A stretch of DNA of 23,132 nt from CAILLO01 sp964579735 (GTDB lineage: Bacteria; Bacillota; Clostridia; Saccharofermentanales; UBA5734): positions 1-23,132 of the forward strand of contig CAZOHH010000038.1 in NCBI GenBank assembly GCA_964579735.1. The letters are read 5' to 3'. The translations under genes were made by a program, and so were the position numbers. Under the pieces are notes generated by a model that was not told where the DNA came from, searched no databases, and saw nothing but the letters and a program-made list of their open reading frames with translations. Shown here piece after piece: positions 1 through 6,030 of this stretch; position 1 is the stretch's first letter; every line of letters starts with the position of its first letter.

Positions 1-81
1 TGACTCAATGTACATACACTTCAGTATCCTGCCTGGGAACACCCCGATCACCTGATCCCCACGAAAGGAAGGTGCATAAGC

Positions 82-1314
82 ATGGGATTCAAGATGGGTA
101 TTGCGGGATGCGGAGGCTTCGGGAACTGTTTCGTGCCGCTCTTCAAGGCACACCCAATGGTGGACGAGGTCGTCATCGCGGACCTGATTCCGGAGCGCGT
201 CGCCGATTATGCGAAGCGGTACGGCGTCGAGCGCACGTGCGACAGCCTGGACGAGCTGCTTCGGACAGACGTCGATGCCGTGGCCATCATCACCCAGCGC
301 CAGCTGCACGGACCCATGGTCATTCAGGCCCTGAGGGCGGGCAAGCACGTCTACAGCGCCGTACCCATGGCGATCGACATCGAGGACATCCGGGAGATCA
401 TCCGACTCGTGAAGGAGACGAGCCTGATTTACATGGTCGGAGAGACCAGCTACTATTATCCGGAGACGATCCTCTGCCGCAATCTGTTCCGGCAGGGACG
501 GTTCGGGGAGTTCGTCTACGGCGAGGCCCAGTACCTGCACGACATGAGCGACTTCTACGAGCCGTACATGCATTCCGGCGGCCCGGACTGGAGGCGAATC
601 GCCGGTTTCCCGCCGATGTTCTACCCCACGCACTCCATATCCATGATGCTGGGTGTCACCGGCGCACACGTGACCGATGTGTCCTGCATGGGGTACCGCG
701 ACCACCACGAGGACGGCATCTTCGGGGAGGACAAGAACGACTACGCGAATCCGTTCAGCAACGAGACCGCCCTCATGCGGACCTCCGACGGTGGCTACTG
801 CCGAATCAACGAGTTCCGCCGCGTTCCGACATTCCACAAGACCGGCACCCGCTCCTCCGTCTTCCTGTCGATGATGGGGACCCGGGGCGGCTTCGAGCAC
901 GCCCCCCTGAACGCCTACTGGATCGAGAAGGACACGAAGGAACTCGTGGACGTCTCGGCCCAAGTGACACTGGGCCAGTGCGCCCAGCCTTCGGAAGCCG
1001 ATACGGTCACGGAGGAATACAAGAAGAAGGACTTCTTCTCCGGCGTGGCCCCGGTGCATCCCATCGAGCGGCTCCCGAAGAACTTCACCACCATGAACAA
1101 CGGGCATCTCGGTTCCCATCAGTTCCTGGTGGACGACTTCTGCAAGTCGGTCACGACCGGGAAGCTGCCACCGAACCACGCCTGGGCCGCCGCCGCGCAC
1201 TGCGTCCCCGGCCTGGTCGCGCACGAGTCCGCCCTCAAGGGCGGAGTCCTGATGGAGGTGCCCCACATGGGCGAACCACCGACGGACTGGCCGCTACTCA
1301 ACCCGGACGACTGA
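82..1314 (+). CDS. Gfo/Idh/MocA family oxidoreductase
   Basis: A 410-residue protein with an N-terminal Rossmann fold: the nucleotide-binding glycine cluster is at residues 9-14 (G-C-G-G-F-G) after a short beta strand. The family uses NAD(P) to oxidise or reduce sugars, inositols or related compounds in the cytoplasm. The usual Glu-Lys-Pro signature after 'GKHV' is replaced by Ser-Ala-Val-Pro (residues 92-95), so the canonical EKP lysine is absent; the rest of the fold continues normally, with a central Tyr-Pro-Thr-His segment that probably contributes to the substrate site. The ATG at 82 is chosen because a GAAAGGAAGG ribosome binding site ends about 9 nt upstream. Length is within the family's usual 330-430 range. 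Its only visible partners are the convergent alpha-galactosidase and AraC regulator, so a role in sugar or glycoside use is likely, but the substrate is unknown. Confidence 0.88.
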   Translation: MGFKMGIAGCGGFGNCFVPLFKAHPMVDEVVIADLIPERVADYAKRYGVERTCDSLDELLRTDVDAVAIITQRQLHGPMVIQALRAGKHVYSAVPMAIDIEDIREIIRLVKETSLIYMVGETSYYYPETILCRNLFRQGRFGEFVYGEAQYLHDMSDFYEPYMHSGGPDWRRIAGFPPMFYPTHSISMMLGVTGAHVTDVSCMGYRDHHEDGIFGEDKNDYANPFSNETALMRTSDGGYCRINEFRRVPTFHKTGTRSSVFLSMMGTRGGFEHAPLNAYWIEKDTKELVDVSAQVTLGQCAQPSEADTVTEEYKKKDFFSGVAPVHPIERLPKNFTTMNNGHLGSHQFLVDDFCKSVTTGKLPPNHAWAAAAHCVPGLVAHESALKGGVLMEVPHMGEPPTDWPLLNPDD

Positions 1315-1545
1315 TATTCGCATCCCCGTACTTTCAAACATCAGACGAACATCAAAATCGTGCCCAAGCACCTGATCTCAAGATTCTATCAACCAAGTTG
1401 TCATCGACGTCTACAATCGCGCTATGTCCCGAACCTGAAAACCCGCCCTGTGAGCGCATTCCATAACAAAAGCGCCTCACCTTCCAGTGAAGCCCTCCAC
1501 GTGCCGCCTCTCGCGGGCTGCTTTGCACCCCGCTGCCGGCGGTTC
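1315..1545. other. Non-coding stretch, nothing recognised
   Basis: Together with the hairpin and tRNA remnant that follow, this forms a 347-base interval without a credible gene between two convergent genes. The base composition is visibly less GC-rich and less codon-structured than the flanking genes. Short open frames exist on both strands, but none has a ribosome binding site or a recognisable domain. I see no repeat or promoter in it. Confidence 0.5.
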
Positions 1546-1593
1546 GACATGAAAGAAGCACCCCGAGTCGCCTCAAGGTGCTTCTTTCATGTC
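1546..1593. terminator. Bidirectional terminator-like hairpin
   Basis: A perfect 17-bp inverted repeat (GACATGAAAGAAGCACC at 1546-1562 and its complement at 1577-1593) surrounds a 14-nt loop that can itself form a GAG/CTC mini-stem. Reading either way, the stem's descending arm ends in CTTCTTTCATG, so a short U-rich 3' side exists in both directions. It sits between two convergent genes and directly downstream of the tRNA remnant on the minus strand, where a tRNA terminator would be expected. The U tract is short, so termination efficiency is uncertain. Confidence 0.6.
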
Positions 1594-1594
1594 T

Positions 1595-1632
1595 TGGTTG
1601 CGGAGGCAGGACTCGAACCTGCGACCTTCGGA
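1595..1632 (-). pseudogene. 3' half of a tRNA gene (remnant)
   Basis: Read on the minus strand, this stretch contains in order: the 3' strand of an anticodon stem (TCCGA, 1632-1628), a five-base variable region (AGGTC), a perfect T arm (GCAGG-TTCGAGT-CCTGC, 1622-1606), the 3' acceptor strand (CTCCGCA), discriminator A, and an encoded CCA (1597-1595). The seven bases where the anticodon loop should be (GCGAAGA) lack the invariant U33. The expected complementary anticodon-stem strand, D arm and 5' acceptor strand (TGCGGAG) are absent; the melA stop codon is only 27-30 bases further on. It therefore cannot be a functional tRNA as it stands. Identity cannot be assigned without the anticodon. Such half-tRNAs are typical of integration sites that use the tRNA 3' end, but an assembly junction would look the same. 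Confidence 0.75.
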
Positions 1633-1661
1633 TCTTCGCCTGAGCGTCGTCGCGCCTGCCC

Positions 1662-2984
1662 TTACGAGTACTTCGGCAGCCAGGTCCCGTGCGCTTCGAA
1701 CAGGTCGTCGCACATCGAGACGATGTCGTCCATGGACAGCTCGGCGGCCGTGTGCGGGTCGAGCATCGCGGCCATATAGACGAGTTCCTTCTTCCGCTTC
1801 GCGTTGGCCTCGAGGGTCATCACCTGCACGTTGATGTTGGTGCGGTTGAGCGCGGCCAGCTGCTCGGGGAGGTCTCCCACGAAGCAGGGGTTGATGCCGT
1901 TGCGGTCGACCATGCAGGGGACCTCGACGCAGGCGTTGGCGGGCAGGTTCGTGATCAGGCCGGTGTTGAGGACGTTGCCGTGCACGCGGAAGGGCACGTC
2001 GGTCGTCACGGCCTTGATGATGAAGGAAGCGAACTCGTGGGTCTTGGTGTGCGCCAGGGCATGGTCCTCGACGAGCTCGCTGCGCATCCGCTTCCAGTCG
2101 GCGATCTGGTTCACGCAGCGGCGGGGGTACTCGTCGAGCGGGATGTTGAAGCGCTCGATGAGTTCCGGATACTTCGACTTGATGAAATAGGGCACGTACT
2201 CGGCGGAGTGTTCCGAGGACTCGGTGATGTAGTAGCCGAAGCGGCGCATCATCTCGTGGCGCACGAGGTCCCAGCGGCCTTCGTACTCCTCGCGGCCCTC
2301 GCGGTAGGCGGCGGCGCGGCGCTTGATCTCGGGGTACAGGTCGTTGCCGTCCTTGTCCTCGATCTCGAGCAGCCAGGCCTGGTGGTTGATGCCGGCGATC
2401 TTCCAGCGGCAGGTGTCGACGTGCTCGGCCATCTTGAACGTCCACAGCAGGCCGGGTGCGCAGACCTGGACGCTGTGGCACAGGCCGACGCTCTTCACCG
2501 GCGTGAAGCGTTGCAGGTAGCCGGTCAGCATGGCCATCGGGTTCGAGTAGTTGATGAACAGCGCGTTGGGGCAGATTTCGGCGACGTCGTGGGCGAAGTC
2601 CTCCATCACGGGCAGGGTGCGCAACGTGCGGAAGATGCCGCCGATGCCGAGCGTGTCGGCGATGGTCTGGCGCAGGCCGTACTTCTTCGGAATCTCGAAG
2701 TCGGTCACGGTGCAGGGCTCGTAGCCGCCGACCTGGATTGCGTTGACCACGAAGTCGGCGCCCTGGAGGGCGGCCCGGCGGTCGAGGGAAGCGGTGATTG
2801 GCACGACGCGGCCGGCGTTGCGGGCGATGTTCTCGATCATCCGCTTCGAGTCGTCGAGGCGGACGGGGTCGATGTCGTGCAGGGAGATGGAGAGGTCCGG
2901 GATCTCCGGGGTCAGGATGCAGTCTCCGAGGACGTTCTTGGCGAAGACCGAACTGCCGGCTCCGAGGAATGCGACACGAGTCAT
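1662..2984 (-). CDS. melA: Alpha-galactosidase, glycoside hydrolase family 4
   Basis: A 440-residue GH4 enzyme resembling E. coli MelA along its length, from memory of that sequence. GH4 enzymes hydrolyse alpha-galactosides such as melibiose by an NAD- and Mn-dependent redox-elimination mechanism in the cytoplasm. Visible: the N-terminal NAD-binding loop GAGSSVF (residues 8-14), the segment GGYEPCTVTDFE (86-97), Asn-Pro of NYSNP (145-149), the metal-binding Cys169-His170 in GLCHSVQ, His201 in GINHQAW, and C-terminal motifs TNINVQ and DPHTAAE. The ATG at 2984 is preferred over longer in-frame starts because the NAD-binding strand must begin at the N terminus and a GAAAGGA ribosome binding site lies 9 nt upstream. 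It is divergent from an AraC-family gene, the usual arrangement for a regulated sugar locus. Other GH4 specificities are less likely. Confidence 0.9.
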   Translation of the reverse strand: MTRVAFLGAGSSVFAKNVLGDCILTPEIPDLSISLHDIDPVRLDDSKRMIENIARNAGRVVPITASLDRRAALQGADFVVNAIQVGGYEPCTVTDFEIPKKYGLRQTIADTLGIGGIFRTLRTLPVMEDFAHDVAEICPNALFINYSNPMAMLTGYLQRFTPVKSVGLCHSVQVCAPGLLWTFKMAEHVDTCRWKIAGINHQAWLLEIEDKDGNDLYPEIKRRAAAYREGREEYEGRWDLVRHEMMRRFGYYITESSEHSAEYVPYFIKSKYPELIERFNIPLDEYPRRCVNQIADWKRMRSELVEDHALAHTKTHEFASFIIKAVTTDVPFRVHGNVLNTGLITNLPANACVEVPCMVDRNGINPCFVGDLPEQLAALNRTNINVQVMTLEANAKRKKELVYMAAMLDPHTAAELSMDDIVSMCDDLFEAHGTWLPKYS

Positions 2985-3090
2985 GAAGGCACATCCTTTC
3001 TGTATCAGGGGGAATCCATGGACGGCACCGGGCTTCCCGGCACGTCTCATCCATCATAATACAGCAACGTAGGGAGTGCGACCTCCGGTG

Positions 3091-3120
3091 TTGCCTTATC
3101 TATCGTCCATGTTGCATAAT
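3091..3120 (+). promoter_or_regulatory. Candidate promoter for the AraC-family gene
   Basis: TTGCCT (3091-3096), an 18-nt spacer and CATAAT (3115-3120) lie in the 212-base divergent interval, 76 bases before the regulator's start codon. Both hexamers deviate from consensus. I could not find a convincing promoter for melA in the opposite direction, and no clear paired activator half-sites. Confidence 0.3.
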
Positions 3121-3196
3121 CCCCTCCATAGTCCACCCATTCCATCCAATTCCTTGCGGACATGATTCCGCGACACTCCGAGGGGAGGAATGCCCG

Positions 3197-4011
3197 ATGC
3201 AGCTGCAGGAGACGATCTACACGCCCGGAGTCCGGTCGGGCGGGGAACTCTCCCTCCACCACTGCGGCTGGGAGAGCTGCGAGCCGTGCCACGCCTACGG
3301 TCCGGCCGTGCGCGACCATTTTCTCGTCCACTACGTCCTCGAGGGTCGCGGCACCTACCGCTGCGGTGGCGTGGAGACGCACCTCGGCAAGGGAGAAGGC
3401 TTCCTCATCCGCCCCTCCGAAGTGACCTACTACGAAGCCGATTCCGAGGACCCGTGGACCTATTGCTGGGTCGGCTTCGACGGCACCCGCGCCGCTCCGC
3501 TGCTCGCCCTGGCCGGGCTCGCCGAATCCTCCGTCTTCCGCTGCGACCGCGACGACTTCCTCTGGCAGTGCGTCCAGGCCATGCGCGAGTCCACGCGAGG
3601 CGCCGCCTTCGAGGAGATCGCCTCGGTCGGGCACCTGTACCTGTTCCTGTCCCGCCTGGTCGAGGAGCACGGCGCCTCCTCCCCTTCTCCGCGGGCCATG
3701 TCCGAAGAGTACGCCCTGCGTGCGGTCCGCTACATCGAGGGGGCGTTCAGCATGCCCGTCACGATCGCCGCCGTGGCCGAGCACCTCGGCATCGACCGCA
3801 CGCACCTCTTCCGGGTCTTCCGCCGCCACCTCGGGGTCTCCCCCCAGGAGTACCTGCTGGAGTTCCGCTTGCGCAAGGCCTGCGAACTGCTCCGCCGCAC
3901 GACGCTCGGCATCGGCGAGATCGCCTGCTCGGTCGGGATCGATTCCCCGGCGCACTTCTCCGCCCTCTTCCGCAGCCGCCGCGGGGTCTCGCCGAGAGAG
4001 TTCCGGAGGCA
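3197..4011 (+). CDS. AraC-family transcriptional regulator (3' end lost in gap)
   Basis: 271 residues are visible before the run of N. Residues 1 to about 150 form an AraC-type cupin sensor domain, including the segment DPWTYCWVGFDG, which I associate with regulators of raffinose/melibiose-type sugars. Residues from about 175 to 271 form the double helix-turn-helix: AAVAEHLGIDRTHLFRVFRR for the first, and the second ending in AHFSALFRSRRGVSPREFRR. That terminal signature means only a short tail is probably missing. The ATG at 3197 is chosen for the GAGGGGAGG ribosome binding site about 9 nt upstream. Divergence from melA suggests it activates that gene in response to an alpha-galactoside; this is inference. 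The true stop codon cannot be placed. Confidence 0.87.
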
Positions 4012-4111
4012 NNNNNNNNNNNNNNNNNNNNNNNNNNNNNNNNNNNNNNNNNNNNNNNNNNNNNNNNNNNNNNNNNNNNNNNNNNNNNNNNNNNNNNNNN
4101 NNNNNNNNNNN
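4012..4111. other. Assembly gap of exactly 100 N
   Basis: One hundred consecutive undetermined bases, the conventional placeholder for a scaffold join of unknown size. It truncates the AraC-family gene. Gene content in the gap, and even the adjacency of the two flanks, is not established. The strong hairpins that begin 26 bases after the gap may have contributed to the assembly break. Confidence 0.98.
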
Positions 4112-4136
4112 GGCGCCTGGCACCGTGAGTCTCAAC

Positions 4137-4200
4137 AGCGAGTAGCAGCGAAAGACTGCCGCGAAGTCCCTGTCGGGACTCGCACGTCTTTCGACTCGCT
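4137..4200. repeat. Large interrupted hairpin I
   Basis: Nested complementary segments fold this 64-base stretch almost completely: AGCGAGT (4137-4143) with ACTCGCT (4194-4200), CGAAAGAC (4149-4156) with GTCTTTCG (4186-4193), GCG (4161-4163) with CGC (4181-4183), and AGTCCC (4165-4170) with GGGACT (4175-4180) around a TGTC loop. A 5-nt bulge (AGCAG) interrupts one side. That is 24 base pairs. No U tract follows, so it is not an obvious terminator. It lies between the gap and the dinB promoter, upstream of that promoter's start site. Function unknown. Confidence 0.6.
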
Positions 4201-4227
4201 TGAATACGCCGCGTCGCTTACCGTCGT

Positions 4228-4319
4228 CAGTTCCAACGGCACGTATAGCGCCATTCTCAACGCTCCCCCGCTGGCTGCAGCTGCAGCCAGCGTCCGCGTT
4301 GAACGTGCCGTAAAAACTG
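4228..4319. repeat. Large hairpin II with a 24-bp perfect palindrome at its tip
   Basis: Nested pairings: CAGTT (4228-4232) with AACTG (4315-4319), CGGCACGT (4237-4244) with ACGTGCCG (4303-4310), CAACGC (4258-4263) with GCGTTG (4296-4301), and a 24-bp perfect palindrome centred at 4280/4281 (4269-4292; half-site CGCTGGCTGCAG). Together about 30 base pairs in 92 bases, separated by unequal internal loops. It ends 13 bases before the -35 element of the dinB promoter. It could be a cruciform-forming DNA site, part of a small non-autonomous mobile element, or a structured RNA from a transcript that starts in the gap. Confidence 0.6.
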
Positions 4320-4331
4320 GTGCGCCGGTGC

Positions 4332-4360
4332 TTTACAGAACATATGTTCGGGTTTATAAT
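4332..4360 (+). promoter_or_regulatory. Sigma-A promoter of dinB
   Basis: TTTACA (4332-4337), a 17-nt spacer and a consensus TATAAT (4355-4360). Transcription should start near 4367, giving a leader of about 86 nt before the dinB start codon. The spacer contains the LexA box listed separately. Confidence 0.8.
4337..4350. promoter_or_regulatory. LexA (SOS) box between -35 and -10 of dinB
   Basis: The palindrome GAACATATGTTC (4338-4349) with flanking A and G matches 13 of 14 positions of the Bacillus-type LexA/DinR consensus CGAACRNRYGTTYG; only the first base differs. It occupies the promoter spacer, so bound LexA would exclude RNA polymerase. This predicts DNA-damage induction of dinB and the small gene behind it. 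Confidence 0.85.
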
Positions 4361-4452
4361 GGGGACATAGAGCCGATGGATCCACAGAGAGAAGGCCGCG
4401 TCCCGCAGATTGCCTGCGAGCGAGCGGCTTTCGGCATCGAGGAGGGGTTCCC

Positions 4453-5766
4453 ATGCCGACCGAGACATCCCGCACCGAACTGTTCCAGACCTCCCCCGCC
4501 CCGTTCGGCCGCACGGCCCCGGACCGCGCCATTCTGCACTGCGACCTGAACAACTTCTATGCCTCGGTCGAGTGCCTCTACCGGCCGGAAATCCGCGACA
4601 AGCCCGTCGTGGTCTGCGGGAACCCCGAGAAGCGCCACGGCATCGTGCTCGCCAAGAACCAGCTGGCCAAACGCTGCGGCATCAAGACCGGCGAGGCCAT
4701 ATGGCAGGCCCAGGGCAAATGCCCCACGCTGGTGCTCGTGAAGCCCGATTTCACGAAGTACCTCGAGTTCTCCCGCCTGACCCGCGCGGTCTACGAGGAC
4801 TACACCGACCAGATCGAGCCCTACGGAATCGACGAGTGCTGGCTGGACGTCTCCGGCAGCGTGCGCCTGCTCGGCAGCGCGGAGTCCCTCGCGGAACGGA
4901 TCCGCGAGCGGGTCCGCACCGAACTCGGCGTGACCGTCTCCATCGGGGTCTCCTACAACAAGGTGTTCGCCAAGCTCGGCAGCGATATGAAGAAGCCCGA
5001 CGCCACCACCGTGATCACGCGGGAGAACTTCCGCGAGAAGGTCTGGCCCCTCCCCGTCGAGGAGCTCCTCTTCGTCGGCCGCAGCACGTCGGCCAAGCTC
5101 CACGGCATCGGCATCGACACGATCGGTCGTCTGGCGCGTCTGGAGCCTTCCTTCCTGAGGGGCTTCCTGGGCAAATGGGGGGAGTACCTCTGGTACTTCG
5201 CCAACGGGCACGATGCCGCCCCCGTCGAGCGCGCGGGCGTGGAGATGCCCATCAAGAGCGTGGGAAACAGCATGACCACTCCCCGTGACATCGTCACCGA
5301 AGAGGACGCCCGGATCGTCTTCCAGGTCCTGTCCGAGAGCGTCGCCGAGCGCCTGCGCGCCCACGGGATGCGCGGCCGCACGGTGCAGATCTACGTCCGT
5401 GACGCCGGCCTGCTCAGCATCGACCGCCAGCTGCAGCTGCCCAGTCCGTCCTACCTCTCCACGGAATTCTGCGCCGCCGCCGTCCACCTCCTGCTGGAGA
5501 ACTGGACGCCGGGCACCCCGCTCCGCTCGCTGGGCGTTCGGGTGACCTCGCTCACGCTGCCCGGCCTGCCCCTGCAGTTGTCCTTTCTCCAAGAGGAGGC
5601 CGCCCGCAACCGTCTCGAGAACCTGGAAGGCACGATCGACGACCTCCGTCGCCGCTTCGGGCACTACTCCGTCCAGCGCGCCCTCCTGCTGAAGGATCGC
5701 GGACTGAACGCAAACCCGGTCGAGGAGAACATCATCTACCCATGCGCAAGGTATTCCTCCACGTGA
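4453..5766 (+). CDS. dinB: DNA polymerase IV / Y-family translesion polymerase
   Basis: A 437-residue Y-family polymerase. It copies damaged templates at low fidelity during the SOS response. The catalytic acidic residues are present: Asp31 in HCDLNNFYASVE, and Asp127-Glu128 in GIDECWLDV; Tyr36 sits at the steric-gate position next to Phe35. The finger segment GIVLAKNQLAKRCGIKTGEAIWQA (about residues 63-86) and SIGVSYNKVFAKLGSDMKKPDATT (palm) are typical of the Gram-positive branch that includes B. subtilis YqjW/UvrX. A helix-hairpin-helix thumb and C-terminal little-finger domain follow (about 210-410). The ATG at 4453 follows GAGGAGGGG by about 5 nt; the N-terminal ~24 residues before the first beta strand look disordered. 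It is controlled by a LexA-box promoter and overlaps the next gene by 25 nt. Confidence 0.93.
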   Translation: MPTETSRTELFQTSPAPFGRTAPDRAILHCDLNNFYASVECLYRPEIRDKPVVVCGNPEKRHGIVLAKNQLAKRCGIKTGEAIWQAQGKCPTLVLVKPDFTKYLEFSRLTRAVYEDYTDQIEPYGIDECWLDVSGSVRLLGSAESLAERIRERVRTELGVTVSIGVSYNKVFAKLGSDMKKPDATTVITRENFREKVWPLPVEELLFVGRSTSAKLHGIGIDTIGRLARLEPSFLRGFLGKWGEYLWYFANGHDAAPVERAGVEMPIKSVGNSMTTPRDIVTEEDARIVFQVLSESVAERLRAHGMRGRTVQIYVRDAGLLSIDRQLQLPSPSYLSTEFCAAAVHLLLENWTPGTPLRSLGVRVTSLTLPGLPLQLSFLQEEAARNRLENLEGTIDDLRRRFGHYSVQRALLLKDRGLNANPVEENIIYPCARYSST

Positions 5767-5975
5767 ACTGCGCCTTCGACCCGGACGGAGGAGTCAGTCC
5801 GGTCGATTTCCTGTGGGAGGATGGGCGCCGCTACGAGGTGGACCGGATCCTCGACAAGAGGCGCGCCGTCAGCTTCAAGACCGGCGGGCAGGGGATCTGC
5901 TATACCTGCCGCGTGCTCGGCCGCACCCTCCGGTTGTTCCGGGAGGGCGATAAATGGTACGTCGAGGCACCATAG
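5742..5975 (+). CDS. Small conserved-looking protein cotranscribed with dinB
   Basis: A 77-residue protein in a different frame, overlapping the last 25 nt of dinB, so translation is probably coupled. The preceding dinB codons contain GAGGAG about 15 nt before the ATG, a rather long spacing. The sequence is beta-rich: a hydrophobic strand at 4-10, VDFLWEDGRRYEVDRILD around 20-38, then GGQGICYTCRVLGRTLRLFREGDKWYVE to the end, with two cysteines (Cys53, Cys56). This resembles short proteins I recall next to Y-family polymerase genes in Clostridia, probably a small beta-barrel, but I cannot name the family. Position and LexA-controlled promoter make it a likely SOS gene, perhaps an accessory to the polymerase. 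That role is inference. Confidence 0.8.
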   Translation: MRKVFLHVNCAFDPDGGVSPVDFLWEDGRRYEVDRILDKRRAVSFKTGGQGICYTCRVLGRTLRLFREGDKWYVEAP

Positions 5976-6030
5976 GGAGAAGTGGGGCGGCTGCAAGACT
6001 GCGTATCCGGGGGGAATCCGCTCCTAGCCC

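Noticed and set aside
1352..1576. Minus-strand 74-codon frame between the Gfo/Idh/MocA gene and the tRNA remnant
   Set aside because: It starts inside the terminator hairpin, has no ribosome binding site and resembles no family I know.
1573..1650. Frames reading through the tRNA remnant, giving peptides such as RRFESCLRNQ
   Set aside because: This is the familiar artefact of translating a tRNA T arm, and served only as a pointer to the tRNA half.
3018..3050. Short CCGGG-CTT-CCCGG hairpin in the melA leader
   Set aside because: It is too short and common in GC-rich DNA to call an operator or attenuator.
4112..4452. Stop-free frames on both strands continuing from the gap towards dinB
   Set aside because: They show no recognisable domain, codon bias or ribosome binding site, and the promoter and LexA box occupy the same bases; the visible structure is hairpins.
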